Below, in pieces: positions 27,282 to 36,399 of a stretch of DNA of 64,000 nucleotides. The stretch's first letter is position 1; each line of letters opens with the position of its first letter. A program made the position numbers and the translations under genes. The notes beneath the pieces were generated by a model. That model had not been told where the DNA came from. It saw nothing but the letters and a program-made list of their open reading frames with translations, and made no database searches. The stretch is taken from assembly GCF_001665835.1 (NCBI RefSeq), contig NZ_LZSX01000073.1:62001-126000 (forward strand). The letters run 5' to 3'. Source of the DNA: Mycobacterium colombiense (GTDB lineage Bacteria; Actinomycetota; Actinomycetes; Mycobacteriales; Mycobacteriaceae).

Positions 27282-27335
27282 AGAACGGATTCAAATCTTT
27301 CTTGGATCGGGACGACCACCGGAAGGGCGAAGACG

Positions 27336-28367
27336 ATGAAGCTGGGATTGCAGCTGGGATATTGGGGCGCGCAGCCGCCGCAGAACCATGGCGAGCTCGT
27401 CGCCGCGGCCGAGGAGGCCGGATACGACGCCGTCTTCACCGCGGAAGCCTGGGGTTCGGACGCCTACACACCGCTGGCCTGGCTGGGTGCGTCGACGTCG
27501 CGGGTGCGGCTGGGCACCTCGGTGATCCAGCTGTCCGCCCGCACCCCGACGGCCTGCGCCATGGCGGCCCTGACGCTCGACCACCTGTCCGGCGGACGGC
27601 ACGTCCTCGGCCTCGGCGTCTCCGGCCCGCAGGTGGTCGAAGGCTGGTACGGCCAGTCGTTCCCCAAGCCGCTCGCCCGCACCCGTGAATACATCGACAT
27701 CATCCGGCAGGTGTGGGCGCGCGAGGCCCCGGTGACCAGCGCCGGACCGCACTACCCGCTGCCGCTGACCGGCGAGCGCGCAACGGGTTTGGGCAAGCCG
27801 CTCAAGCCCATCACTCATCCGTTGCGGGCCGACATCCCGATCATGCTGGGCGCCGAGGGACCCAAGAACGTCGCGCTGGCCGCCGAGATCTGCGACGGCT
27901 GGCTACCGATCTTCTACACGCCGCGCATGGCCGACACCTACAACGAATGGCTGGACGAGGGATTCGCCCGGCCGGGCGCACGCCGCAGCCGCGAGAACTT
28001 CGAGATCTGCGCGACGGCCAACATCGTCGTCACCGAGGACCGCAGCGCCGCCTTCGCCGCCATGAAGCCCTACATCGCGCTCTACATGGGTGGGATGGGC
28101 GCGGAGGACACCAACTTCCACGCCGACGTCTACCGCCGGATGGGCTACTCCGAAGTGGTCGACGACGTGACGAAGCTGTTCCGCAGCAACCAGAAGGACA
28201 AGGCCGCCGAAATCATCCCCGACGAGGTGATCGACGACGCCGCGATCGTCGGCGACCTCGACTACGTGCGTAAGCAGATCAAGGCCTGGGAGGCCGCCGG
28301 CGTCACCATGATGGTGGTGTCCGGCCGCAGTACGGAGCAGGTCCGAGAGCTGGCGACGCTGATCTGA
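27336..28367 (+). CDS. F420-dependent LLM-class oxidoreductase (Rv3520c-like)
   Basis: A 343-aa luciferase-like TIM-barrel oxidoreductase. Typical segments: MKLGLQLGYWGAQPPQNHGE, the N-terminal strand, VRLGTSVIQLSARTPTACAM and HVLGLGVSGPQVVEGWYG, the F420-binding region, then ITHPLRADIPIMLGAEGPKN. The start is ATG 27336 with the frame open upstream only through the promoter. It is divergent from the DUF35 gene at one KstR box. The sterol-related substrate is unknown. Its 3' end faces two orphan KstR boxes. Confidence 0.86.
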   Translation: MKLGLQLGYWGAQPPQNHGELVAAAEEAGYDAVFTAEAWGSDAYTPLAWLGASTSRVRLGTSVIQLSARTPTACAMAALTLDHLSGGRHVLGLGVSGPQVVEGWYGQSFPKPLARTREYIDIIRQVWAREAPVTSAGPHYPLPLTGERATGLGKPLKPITHPLRADIPIMLGAEGPKNVALAAEICDGWLPIFYTPRMADTYNEWLDEGFARPGARRSRENFEICATANIVVTEDRSAAFAAMKPYIALYMGGMGAEDTNFHADVYRRMGYSEVVDDVTKLFRSNQKDKAAEIIPDEVIDDAAIVGDLDYVRKQIKAWEAAGVTMMVVSGRSTEQVRELATLI

Positions 28368-28385
28368 CACCCGCCCACGACAATC

Positions 28386-28399
28386 TAGAACACGTTCTA
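28386..28399. promoter_or_regulatory. KstR operator, perfect palindrome, in a convergent gap
   Basis: TAGAACACGTTCTA, identical to the box at 18188. It lies 18 nt after the stop of the F420 gene and 32 bp (centre to centre) from a second box. Both flanking genes point towards it, so it is not in front of any recognised gene. Confidence 0.88.
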
Positions 28400-28417
28400 A
28401 TTTTCTTGCCAGGGGCT

Positions 28418-28431
28418 TAGAACGCGTTCTA
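28418..28431. promoter_or_regulatory. KstR operator, perfect palindrome, second orphan copy
   Basis: TAGAACGCGTTCTA, a perfect palindrome fitting the KstR motif. It is the second of two boxes in the 206-bp convergent gap between the F420 gene and the Rv3519-like gene. An ATG follows at 28442, but its frame is only an antisense shadow. Confidence 0.85.
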
Positions 28432-28483
28432 GATTGTCCGGATGGCAGGCCCGACGACGATGCAGAGCGCGCAGCGCGATGAG

Positions 28484-28545
28484 GCGGGGGTACGCCCCCT
28501 CGCCGCTACGCGGCTGGGGGGACCCCCACCCGCTTGCGGGGGCGA
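28484..28545. repeat. Row of small GC-rich hairpins
   Basis: Four successive mini-palindromes: GCGGGGG-TAC-GCCCCCT, CCGC-TAC-GCGG, GGGGG-A-CCCCC and CCCGC-TT-GCGGG. It occupies the convergent gap after the orphan KstR boxes and before the 3' end of the Rv3519-like gene. It resembles GC-rich repeats scattered in mycobacterial genomes and may act as a terminator. Confidence 0.6.
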
Positions 28546-28573
28546 GCCGGGCAATGGACTCCGGCCCGGCCGG

Positions 28574-29296
28574 TCAGCCGAGCGGGTGGGCGTCGCCGAA
28601 TGTCATCTCGACGTGGCCGACAGATCCAGAGACCATCGCCCGCTTTGGCAGGCCCAGCGACGCCAGCTCCTCGGCGTAGGCGTGATCGCCCAGTCGCAAT
28701 TTCGCTCCGCCGAGCTGACCGCGCAGCCCGCGCACCCGCATCTCCCAGGGCACTTCCCGGGTGGTGCCGTCGGCGAAGGTGTAGGTCTTGAGCACCTGCG
28801 GGCGCGACGTGAACATCGAGGGCACCGGCACTCCGCGGGCGAAGTCGATGCCCGCGATGTGCGCACCGTCGGCGCTGACGTCGAATCCGAACCGGCCGTG
28901 CTCGCGAACGGTGAAGTCCGCCATGATCTTCGGGAATCCCCAGATCGAGCGCCCGGCTTCCAGGGTGAAGCTCTGGTCGACGGGCAGATGGTGGATGAAC
29001 GCGGCCGCATCGCCCAGCGCCCGCCAGCCGCGCGCCGTCGAGCCGGGTGGGTTGACCATGACGCAGGTACCGAATTCGTGGTACTGCCCCAAATCGCCGT
29101 CGATGTAACGTGCCAGCATCAGGTTCACCACCGCCCGGCCGGGGCGGGGCTGGCAGACCTGCAGACCGCTGTAGTCGATAAGGCGTTGTGCCGCTTGCGC
29201 ATCCACCGAAAACATCGCGGTGTGTACGTCCGCTTTTCGTATCCGCACCGGCATGGTGAGGACTGTCCCCGCAACTACGTGTTGTGACTCAGGCAT
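28574..29296 (-). CDS. Acetoacetate decarboxylase-like protein (Rv3519-like)
   Basis: A 240-aa protein from ATG 29296. It resembles the acetoacetate decarboxylase-like beta-barrel: VCQPRPGRAVVNLMLARYIDGDLGQYHEFGT and GRSIWGFPKIMADFTVREH, where decarboxylases have the ExxxP...GFPK segment with a Schiff-base lysine; the lysine in GFPK is present. It matches Mtb Rv3519. Substrate unknown. It is divergent from cyp142 over a 42-bp gap without a clear KstR box. Confidence 0.8.
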   Translation of the reverse strand: MPESQHVVAGTVLTMPVRIRKADVHTAMFSVDAQAAQRLIDYSGLQVCQPRPGRAVVNLMLARYIDGDLGQYHEFGTCVMVNPPGSTARGWRALGDAAAFIHHLPVDQSFTLEAGRSIWGFPKIMADFTVREHGRFGFDVSADGAHIAGIDFARGVPVPSMFTSRPQVLKTYTFADGTTREVPWEMRVRGLRGQLGGAKLRLGDHAYAEELASLGLPKRAMVSGSVGHVEMTFGDAHPLG

Positions 29297-29338
29297 GCCG
29301 CTTACTGTAATCCGCTCGTCAATATTTGGAGGCTGTGA

Positions 29339-30562
29339 ATGACTTCGACCATCCCCGAAGCAATCTCGAACATCGACCTGACCGACGGCAACTTCTACGC
29401 CGACCGTCACACGTCGCGCGAGGCCTATCGCTGGATGCGGGCCAACCAACCGGTGTTTCGTGATTGCAACGGACTGGCCGGTGCTACCACGTATCAAGCC
29501 ATCCTCGACGCCGAGCGCAATCCGGAACTGTTCTCCAGCACGGGCGGCATCCGTCCCGATCAGCCCGGCATGCCCTACATGATCGACATGGACGATCCGG
29601 CACACCTGGTGCGGCGCAAGCTGGTCAACGCCGGCTTCACCCGTAAGCGGGTGAAGGAGAAGGAGCCGTCCATCGCCAAGCTGTGCGACACCCTGATCGA
29701 CGCGGTGTGTGAGCGCGGCGAGTGTGACTTCGTTCGCGACATCGCCGCCCCGCTACCGATGGCGGTGATCGGCGACATGCTGGGCGTGCTGCCCCAGGAA
29801 CGCGGCATGCTGTTGAAGTGGTCCGACGACCTGGTCTGCGGGCTGAGTTCGCACATCGACCCGGAATCGGAGACCGCCCAGAGCGTGATGAACGCTTTCG
29901 CCGCCTACACCGCGTTCACCATGGACATCATCACCAAGCGGCGAGCCGAGCCCACCGACGACCTGTTCTCCATTTTGGTGAACGCCGAGGTGGAGGGTCA
30001 GCGGATGTCCGACGACGAGATCGTCATGGAGACGCTGCTCATCCTCATCGGCGGCGACGAGACCACCCGCCACACGTTGAGCGGGGGAACCGAGCAGCTG
30101 GTGCGCCACCGCGACCAGTGGGGTGCCCTGGTGCGCGATCCCTCGCTGCTGCCCTGCGCCATCGAGGAGATGTTGCGCTGGACGTCACCGGTGAAGAACA
30201 TGTGCCGGATCCTGACCGCCGACACCGAATTCCACGGCACCTCAATGCGTGAGGGCGAGAAGATCATGCTGTTGTTCGAGTCGGGCAACTTCGACGAGTC
30301 GGTGTTCGAGGATCCGGACCACTTCGACATCCGGCGTAACCCCAACAGCCACATGGCTTTCGGTTTCGGCACGCACTTCTGCCTGGGCAACCAGCTGGCC
30401 CGCCTGGAACTTTCGATGATGACCGAGCGGGTGCTCAAGCGGCTGCCGGATCTGCGGCTGGCCGACGACGACTCGACCCTGCCGTTGCGGCCGGCGAACT
30501 TCGTCAGCGGCCTGGAAGCGATGCCGGTGGTGTTCACCCCGAGCGCGCCGCTGCTGAGCTGA
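29339..30562 (+). CDS. cyp142: CYP142, cholesterol 26/27-oxidase
   Basis: A 407-aa P450, complete. The I-helix is LILIGGDETTRHTL, the ExxR motif is EEMLRW, and the heme segment is AFGFGTHFCLGNQLARLE with Cys348. CYP142 is a second sterol side-chain oxidase that can back up CYP125. The ATG 29339 follows GGAGG at 29330. An intact copy here means two side-chain P450s. It is followed by a strong hairpin at 30570 in the convergent gap to echA19. Confidence 0.92.
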   Translation: MTSTIPEAISNIDLTDGNFYADRHTSREAYRWMRANQPVFRDCNGLAGATTYQAILDAERNPELFSSTGGIRPDQPGMPYMIDMDDPAHLVRRKLVNAGFTRKRVKEKEPSIAKLCDTLIDAVCERGECDFVRDIAAPLPMAVIGDMLGVLPQERGMLLKWSDDLVCGLSSHIDPESETAQSVMNAFAAYTAFTMDIITKRRAEPTDDLFSILVNAEVEGQRMSDDEIVMETLLILIGGDETTRHTLSGGTEQLVRHRDQWGALVRDPSLLPCAIEEMLRWTSPVKNMCRILTADTEFHGTSMREGEKIMLLFESGNFDESVFEDPDHFDIRRNPNSHMAFGFGTHFCLGNQLARLELSMMTERVLKRLPDLRLADDDSTLPLRPANFVSGLEAMPVVFTPSAPLLS

Positions 30563-30569
30563 TTCTCTG

Positions 30570-30629
30570 CGCCGAGCGTGAACTCAGGGCGAAAATCGCC
30601 GAAAAGCCGCCCTGAGTTCACACTCGGCG
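30570..30629. terminator. Bidirectional hairpin terminator between cyp142 and echA19
   Basis: Two 22-nt arms (30570-30591 and 30608-30629) pair with one mismatch around a 16-nt loop (30592-30607). It sits 7 nt after the cyp142 stop and 24 nt before the echA19 stop, in the convergent gap. The outer stem GCCGAGCGTGA/TCACACTCGGC resembles the outer stems of the repeats at 11310 and 12231. No T-tract, as usual in mycobacteria. Confidence 0.8.
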
Positions 30630-30652
30630 AAGTGGGGTCGGCGACCAGGCGC

Positions 30653-31525
30653 CTAGCGGTTTTTGAAGTTGGGCTTGCGCTTCTCGGCGAACGCCCGCGG
30701 GCCTTCCTTGGAGTCCTCGGAGAGGAACACCGGAATGCCGTTCGCGGTGTCGGGCTTGAAGGCCTCTTCCTCGTGCATGCCCTCGGTCTCGCGGATCGTC
30801 TTGAGGATCGCCTGCACCGCCAGGGGCCCGTTGTTCTCGATGACCTCGGCGATCTCGAGCGCCTTGGTCAGCGCCTGCCCGTCGGGAACGACGTGGCCGA
30901 TCAGGCCCATCTCCTTGGCCTCGGCGGCGGTGATGTGCCGTCCGGTCAGCAGCAGGTCGCAGGCCACGGTGTAGGGGATCTGGCGCACCAGGCGGACGGC
31001 GGAGCCGCCCATCGGGTACAGGCTCCACTTGGCCTCCGAGATGCCGAATTTGGCGCTCTCGCCGGCGACCCGGATGTCGGTGCCCTGCAGGATCTCGGTG
31101 CCCCCGGCGATGGCCGGGCCCTCGACGGCGGCGATCAGTGGCTTTTTCAGCCGACGGCCTTTGAGCAATGCGTCGATTCGCGACGGGTCGTAGCTGCCGT
31201 CCTTGAACGACTCACCCGGCGGCTTCTGGGTTGCTGCCTTGAGGTCCATGCCCGCGCAGAAGTAGCCACCGGCGCCGGTCAGGATGCAGCAGCGGATGTC
31301 GTCGTCGTTGTCGACGCGGTCCCAGGCCTGGACCATGATTTCCATCATTTCCGTGCTCAGGGCGTTGCGGCGGTGTGGCCGATTCATGGTCACGATGAGG
31401 GTGTGACCACGCTGTTCCACCAGCGCATCGGCTTCAGAGGGGCCGGTCTCCCCGTTTTCTGTGTTTGCTGGGGTTCCGGCATTCTCCACGGACACGGCTA
31501 CCGCCTTTCCCTCGACAATGGGCAC
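30653..31525 (-). CDS. echA19: EchA19, steroid enoyl-CoA hydratase
   Basis: A 290-aa crotonase as annotated from GTG 31525. Mtb EchA19 is about 263 aa and begins near the [17 protein letters not shown] segment, so an internal GTG (31495 or 31489) or a later start is possible. The oxyanion-hole segment is [15 protein letters not shown], the catalytic region [22 protein letters not shown] with its glutamate. It hydrates the unsaturated sterol side-chain CoA in the first beta-oxidation cycle. It is divergent from fadD19 with one KstR box in only 34 bp. Confidence 0.92.
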   Translation of the reverse strand: MPIVEGKAVAVSVENAGTPANTENGETGPSEADALVEQRGHTLIVTMNRPHRRNALSTEMMEIMVQAWDRVDNDDDIRCCILTGAGGYFCAGMDLKAATQKPPGESFKDGSYDPSRIDALLKGRRLKKPLIAAVEGPAIAGGTEILQGTDIRVAGESAKFGISEAKWSLYPMGGSAVRLVRQIPYTVACDLLLTGRHITAAEAKEMGLIGHVVPDGQALTKALEIAEVIENNGPLAVQAILKTIRETEGMHEEEAFKPDTANGIPVFLSEDSKEGPRAFAEKRKPNFKNR

Positions 31526-31540
31526 GAGCTTGCCTCGAAA

Positions 31541-31554
31541 TGTAACACGTTCTA
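31541..31554. promoter_or_regulatory. KstR operator (echA19/fadD19 divergent promoter)
   Basis: TGTAACACGTTCTA fits T-n2-AAC-n2-GTT-n2-A. It occupies the middle of the 34-bp gap between the two divergent start codons (31525 and 31560), 15 and 5 nt from them. Confidence 0.88.
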
Positions 31555-31559
31555 ATTTG

Positions 31560-33221
31560 GTGGCCGTGGCCTTGAATATTGCCGACCTTGCAGAGCACGC
31601 GATCGACGCTGTGCCCGAGCGTGTCGCCCTGATCTGCGGCGACGAGAAGTTGACCTATGCCCAGCTAGAGGAGAAGGCCAACCGCCTGGCTCACTACCTG
31701 TTGGAGCAGGGGGTGAAAAAGGACGACAAGGTCGGACTGTACTGCCGCAACCGCATCGAGATCGTCATCGCGATGCTCGGCATCGTGAAGGCCGGCGCCA
31801 TCCTGGTGAATATCAACTACCGCTATGTCGAGGGCGAGCTGCGCTACCTGTTCGAGAACTCCGACATGGTCGCGCTGGTCCACGAGCGCCAGTACTCCGA
31901 CCGGGTGGCCAACGTGCTGCCCGAGACCCCGGACGTCAAGACGATCCTGGTCGTCGAGGACGGCAGCGACAACGACTTCGGCCGCTACGGCGGTGTCGAG
32001 TTCTACTCCGCGATCGCGGGCAGCTCGCCCGAGCGCGACTTCGGTGAGCGCAGCGCCGACGACATCTACCTGCTCTACACCGGCGGCACCACCGGTTTCC
32101 CGAAGGGCGTGATGTGGCGTCACGAGGACATCTACCGGGTGCTGTTCGGCGGAACCGACTTCGCCACAGGCGAATTCATCAAGGACGAGTACGACCTGGC
32201 CAAGGCCGCCGCGGCCAACCCGCCGATGGTCCGCCACCCGATCCCGCCGATGATCCACGGCGCCACCCAGTCGGCCACCTGGATGTCGATCTTCTCGGGC
32301 CAAACCACCGTGCTGGCACCGGAATTCAACGCCGACGAGGTCTGGCGCACGATCCACGACCACAAGGTGAACCTGCTGTTCTTCACCGGCGACGCGATGG
32401 CGCGGCCGCTGCTGGACGCGCTGCTGGCCGCGCAGGAAGGCGCGGAAGGGAAAGAGGCGTACGACCTGTCGTCGCTGTTCCTGCTCGCCTCCACCGCGGC
32501 GCTGTTCTCGCCGAGCATCAAGGAGAAGTTCCTCGAACTGCTGCCCAACCGGGTCATCACCGACTCGATCGGATCTTCGGAAACCGGATTCGGCGGCACC
32601 AGCATCGTCGCCAAGGACGCGCCGCACGCCGGTGGCCCGCGTGTGACTATCGACCACCGCACCGTCGTCCTCGACGAGGAGGGCAACGAGGTCAAGCCCG
32701 GCTCCGGTGTGCGCGGCTTCATCGCGAAGAAGGGCAACATCCCGGTCGGTTACTACAAGGACGAGAAGAAGACCGCCGAGACGTTCAAGACGTTCAACGG
32801 CGTGCGCTACGCCATCCCCGGCGACTTCGCCGAGGTCGAGGCCGACGGCACCGTCACGATGCTGGGCCGCGGCTCGGTGTCGATCAACAGCGGCGGCGAG
32901 AAGATCTACCCCGAGGAGGTCGAGGCCGCGCTCAAGGGCCACCCCGACGTCTTCGACGCCCTGGTGGTCGGCGTGCCCGACCCCCGGTACGGGCAGCACG
33001 TCGCCGCCGTCGTACAGCCCCGGCCGGGCGCCCGGCCCGCGCTGTCCGAGCTGGACAGCTTCGTGCGCTCCGAGATCGCGGGCTACAAGGTGCCGCGCAG
33101 CCTGTGGCTGGTCGACGAGGTCAAGCGCTCGCCCGCGGGTAAACCCGACTACCGCTGGGCCAAGGAGCAGACCGAAGCGCGGCCCGCCGACGACGTGCAT
33201 GCGGCTCACGCGACTGCGTGA
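31560..33221 (+). CDS. fadD19: FadD19, steroid-CoA ligase
   Basis: A 553-aa acyl-CoA synthetase. The GTG start at 31560 (then [20 protein letters not shown]) matches the Mtb FadD19 N-terminus; the frame extends upstream only through echA19. AMP-binding motif [17 protein letters not shown], then [12 protein letters not shown], and [20 protein letters not shown] with the C-terminal catalytic lysine in [12 protein letters not shown]. It activates C24-branched/C26-carboxylated sterols with CoA. About 5 extra residues (EGAEGKEA region) relative to my recall of Mtb. Its stop overlaps the kinase-like gene (GTGA). Confidence 0.94.
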   Translation: MAVALNIADLAEHAIDAVPERVALICGDEKLTYAQLEEKANRLAHYLLEQGVKKDDKVGLYCRNRIEIVIAMLGIVKAGAILVNINYRYVEGELRYLFENSDMVALVHERQYSDRVANVLPETPDVKTILVVEDGSDNDFGRYGGVEFYSAIAGSSPERDFGERSADDIYLLYTGGTTGFPKGVMWRHEDIYRVLFGGTDFATGEFIKDEYDLAKAAAANPPMVRHPIPPMIHGATQSATWMSIFSGQTTVLAPEFNADEVWRTIHDHKVNLLFFTGDAMARPLLDALLAAQEGAEGKEAYDLSSLFLLASTAALFSPSIKEKFLELLPNRVITDSIGSSETGFGGTSIVAKDAPHAGGPRVTIDHRTVVLDEEGNEVKPGSGVRGFIAKKGNIPVGYYKDEKKTAETFKTFNGVRYAIPGDFAEVEADGTVTMLGRGSVSINSGGEKIYPEEVEAALKGHPDVFDALVVGVPDPRYGQHVAAVVQPRPGARPALSELDSFVRSEIAGYKVPRSLWLVDEVKRSPAGKPDYRWAKEQTEARPADDVHAAHATA

Positions 33222-33985
33222 CCGACTTCGTCAAACGTAATCCGGCCGCACCGACCGGTTTCTTCGCAGCCGAAGCCGCAGGGCTGCTATGGCTTTCGGC
33301 CGTCGAAGGCGGCGTCCCGTGCGCGCAGGTCGTCTCCGTGGACGACGCGAGTCTGACCCTGCGGCGCCTGGAATCGGTGGGCCCGACCCCCGAGGCCGCG
33401 CGCACGTTCGGCGGCCGGCTGGCGATCACCCACGACGCCGCCGCCCCGGCGTTCGGGGCCGGTCCGGACGGCTGGGACGGGCCGGGCTTTTTCGGGCCGC
33501 TGTCGCAGCCCTTGCCGATGTCGCTGCGCAGGCACGGCGACTGGGGCGAGTTCTACGCCGAGGAACGGCTGGCCCCGATGGCCGAACTCGCGGCCCCGCG
33601 GCTCGATGCCGGTACCCGTGACGCCGTCGACTCTGTCGCGGCGCGTTGCCGTGCAGGCGATTTCGACGACGACGATCGGCCGGCCCGGCTGCACGGCGAT
33701 CTGTGGAGCGGGAACGTGATGTGGACGCCCGACGGTGTGGTGCTCATCGACCCCGCCGCGCACGCCGGTCACCGCGAGACCGACCTGGCGATGCTCGCGC
33801 TGTTCGGCTGTCCGCACTACGACGCGGTGATCGCCGGATACCAGGAGGTGCGACCGTTACGGCCCGGCTGGCGCGACCGCATCGGGCTGCACCAGCTCTT
33901 CCCGCTGCTGGCGCACGTCGTGCTGTTCGGCGGCGGGTACGTGCAGCAGACGCACGCCTGCGCCCGCGCGGCGCTGACCATCTGA
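33218..33985 (+). CDS. Fructosamine/ketosamine-3-kinase-family protein
   Basis: A 255-aa protein with a GTG start at 33218 that overlaps the fadD19 stop by 4 nt. The kinase catalytic segment is RLHGDLWSGNVMWTPDGVVLIDPAAHAGHRE split as HGDxWSGN (brenner-type loop) and IDPA (metal-binding Asp). This is the signature of the fructosamine kinase family of the PKL fold, which phosphorylates and thereby removes sugar adducts on protein lysines. Its overlap with fadD19 suggests co-expression under KstR but a metabolic link to sterols is not evident. Confidence 0.82.
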   Translation: MTDFVKRNPAAPTGFFAAEAAGLLWLSAVEGGVPCAQVVSVDDASLTLRRLESVGPTPEAARTFGGRLAITHDAAAPAFGAGPDGWDGPGFFGPLSQPLPMSLRRHGDWGEFYAEERLAPMAELAAPRLDAGTRDAVDSVAARCRAGDFDDDDRPARLHGDLWSGNVMWTPDGVVLIDPAAHAGHRETDLAMLALFGCPHYDAVIAGYQEVRPLRPGWRDRIGLHQLFPLLAHVVLFGGGYVQQTHACARAALTI

Positions 33986-34024
33986 CCTCGGTCCGCGGCG
34001 GGCCCCGGTCTAGAGTCGAATCGC

Positions 34025-34852
34025 ATGACGATCGATGTCTGGATGCAGCACCCGACTGCGCGGTTCCTGCGCAGCGACATGCTGGCATCCCTGCGGCGGT
34101 GGACGGGCGGGACCATCCCCGACACCGACATCCCGATCGAGACGACACTGGCCTCGATGGACGCCGCCGGCGTCGAGGTGGGTGTGCTCAGCGCCTGGCG
34201 CGGGCCGGGCGGAGCGGACCTCGTCTCCAACGACGAGGTGGCGCAATGGATTGCCGCGCATCCGCACCGGCTTGCCGGCCTGGCCACCGTCGACCTGGAC
34301 CGCCCGATGGAAGCCGTCCGGGAGTTGCGGCGCCGGATAGCCGACGGCGGATTCGTGGGCCTGCGGGTGGTGCCGTGGTTGTGGAATGCCCCGCCCACCG
34401 ATCGTCGCTACTACCCGCTGTTCGCCCAGTGCGTGGAATCCGGGGTGCCGTTCTGCACCCAGGTCGGTCACACCGGCCCGCTGCGCCCGTCGGAGACGGG
34501 CCGGCCGATTCCCTACATCGACCAGGTGGCGCTGGACTTCCCGGAGCTGGTGATCGTCTGCGGCCACGTCGGCTACCCGTGGACCGAGGAGATGGTCGCG
34601 GTGGCCCGCAAGCACGAAAACGTCTATATCGACACCTCGGCCTACACGATCAAGCGGTTGCCTGACGAACTCGTCCGATTCATGAAGACCGGCACCGGGC
34701 AACGAAAAGTGTTGTTCGGCACCAATTATCCGATGATCACACACGAGCACGCGCTGGCGGGACTGGACGAAGTCGGGTTGTCCGACGAGGCTCGCCGAGA
34801 CTTCCTGCGCGGCAACGCCGAACGAGTTTTCCGACTGGAGGCAATGAAGTGA
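34025..34852 (+). CDS. Amidohydrolase-2-family protein (Rv3510c-like)
   Basis: A 275-aa TIM-barrel metal hydrolase of the amidohydrolase 2 (ACMSD-like) group. Features: MTIDVWMQHPTARFL at the N-terminus in place of the usual HxH pair (only one His there), GLATVDLDRPMEAVRELRR, FVGLRVVPWLWNAPP, VCGHVGYPW and the C-terminal LFGTNYPMITHEHALAGL. This family includes decarboxylases and lactonases; the substrate is unknown. ATGA/GTGA overlap with ilvX suggests one transcript. Confidence 0.8.
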   Translation: MTIDVWMQHPTARFLRSDMLASLRRWTGGTIPDTDIPIETTLASMDAAGVEVGVLSAWRGPGGADLVSNDEVAQWIAAHPHRLAGLATVDLDRPMEAVRELRRRIADGGFVGLRVVPWLWNAPPTDRRYYPLFAQCVESGVPFCTQVGHTGPLRPSETGRPIPYIDQVALDFPELVIVCGHVGYPWTEEMVAVARKHENVYIDTSAYTIKRLPDELVRFMKTGTGQRKVLFGTNYPMITHEHALAGLDEVGLSDEARRDFLRGNAERVFRLEAMK

Positions 34853-36399
34853 ACGGTGCCCAGGCCCTGATCAACACCCTGGTCGACGGTGGCGTCGACG
34901 TGTGTTTCGCCAACCCGGGCACCTCGGAGATGCACTTCGTCGCCGCACTGGACGCCGTGCCGCGGATGCGCGGCGTGCTCGCGTTGTTCGAGGGTGTCGC
35001 CACCGGCGCGGCCGACGGTTATGCCCGCATCGCCGATCGCCCGGCCGCGGTCCTGCTGCACCTGGGCCCCGGATTGGGCAACGGCCTGGCCAACCTGCAC
35101 AACGCCCGCCGCGCGCGGGTGCCGATGGTGGTGGTGGTCGGCGATCATGCCACGTATCACAAGAAGTACGACGCCCCACTGGAATCCGACATCGACGCGC
35201 TTGCCGGCAGCGTCTCGGGATGGGTGCGCCGCACCAGTGACGCCTCCCAGGTCTCGGCCGACGCCGTCGAGGGCATCGCGGCCAGCCTTTGGGGTTCGCA
35301 GATCTCGACGCTGATCCTGCCCGCCGACGTGTCCTGGTCCGACGGCGCCCAGCTGTTCTCCAACCTGGAGGCGCAGCCGACGGGCGCCGATCCATTGCTG
35401 GCGCCCGAGGTGCTCGAGGTGCTTCGGTCCGGGGAGCCAACGGTGATCATGGTGGGCGGTGACGCCACCCGCCATGCCGGGCTGGCGGCGGCCACCCGCA
35501 TCGCGGCGGCCACGGGTGCCCGCGTGCTGTGCGAAACCTTCCCCGCCCGGCTGGAGCGCGGCGCCGGCGTCCCGGCGGTCGACCGGCTCGCGTATTTCGC
35601 CGAGGCCGCGACTGCCCAGCTGGACGGCGCCAAGCATCTGGTGCTGGCCGGCGCCAAGTCGCCGGTGTCGTTCTTCGCCTACCCGGGCATGCCCAGCGAT
35701 CTGGTACCGGCCGGCTGCGAGGTGCATGTGCTCGCCGAATACAGCGGCGCGGCAGACGCTTTGATCGCCCTGGCCGATCAGCTGGCGCCGGGCATCGAAG
35801 CGCCGGTGGCGCCCGCATCGCGTCCCCAGCTGCCGACGGGCCCGCTGACTTCCGCGTCGGCCGCCGACGTGATCGGGGCGCTGTTGCCTGAAGGCGCGAT
35901 CGTGGTCGACGAGTCGAACACCTCCGGTGTGTTGCTTGCGGGCGCGACCGCCGGCGCGCCGGCGCACGACTGGCTGACCCTGACCGGCGGGGCGATCGGC
36001 TACGGCATCCCGGCCGCGGTGGGCGCCGCCGTGGCCGCCCTGCACCGTCCGGTGCTGTGTCTGGAATCCGATGGCTCGGCGATGTACACGATTTCGGGAT
36101 TGTGGACCCAGGCCCGCGAGAACCTCAACGTGACCACCGTGCTGTACAACAACAGCGCCTACGACATCCTCCGGATCGAGCTGCAGCGCGTCGGCGCCGG
36201 GTCCGCACCCGGGCCCGAAGCGCTCGCGCTGCTCGATTTATCAGATCCCACAATGGATTTCGTGAAGATCAGCGAGGGCATGGGAGTACCCGCGCGGCGC
36301 GTCACGACGGCCGAGGAATTGGCCGATGCGCTGCGGGCCGCCTTCGCCGAGCCCGGGCCGCATCTGATCGACGCCGTGGTGCCGTCAATAGCGGGCTAG
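34849..36399 (+). CDS. ilvX: IlvX, ThDP-dependent acetolactate synthase-like enzyme
   Basis: A 516-aa ThDP enzyme from GTG 34849. The PYR domain has NPGTSEMHFVAAL and the catalytic glutamate in LALFEGVATGAADGYAR. The ThDP/metal motif is ESDGSAMYTISGLWTQ followed by NNSAYDIL. Similar to Mtb IlvX (Rv3509c), annotated as acetolactate synthase, but the protein lies away from branched-chain amino acid genes and lacks an IlvN partner here, so a benzoylformate-decarboxylase-like or oxalyl-CoA-type activity is equally possible. It overlaps the amidohydrolase by 4 nt and the convergent beta-lactamase-like gene by 15 nt. Confidence 0.85.
   Translation: MNGAQALINTLVDGGVDVCFANPGTSEMHFVAALDAVPRMRGVLALFEGVATGAADGYARIADRPAAVLLHLGPGLGNGLANLHNARRARVPMVVVVGDHATYHKKYDAPLESDIDALAGSVSGWVRRTSDASQVSADAVEGIAASLWGSQISTLILPADVSWSDGAQLFSNLEAQPTGADPLLAPEVLEVLRSGEPTVIMVGGDATRHAGLAAATRIAAATGARVLCETFPARLERGAGVPAVDRLAYFAEAATAQLDGAKHLVLAGAKSPVSFFAYPGMPSDLVPAGCEVHVLAEYSGAADALIALADQLAPGIEAPVAPASRPQLPTGPLTSASAADVIGALLPEGAIVVDESNTSGVLLAGATAGAPAHDWLTLTGGAIGYGIPAAVGAAVAALHRPVLCLESDGSAMYTISGLWTQARENLNVTTVLYNNSAYDILRIELQRVGAGSAPGPEALALLDLSDPTMDFVKISEGMGVPARRVTTAEELADALRAAFAEPGPHLIDAVVPSIAG

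Noticed and set aside
27259..27294. Longer N-terminus of the DUF35 protein from ATG 27294
   Set aside because: It would encode the KstR operator as protein; GTG 27258 leaves the operator in front of the gene.
28442..29287. A 281-codon plus-strand frame starting 11 nt after the orphan KstR box at 28418
   Set aside because: Tempting because of the operator, but beyond the first 45 codons it is only the antisense of the Rv3519-like gene, and no domain is visible.
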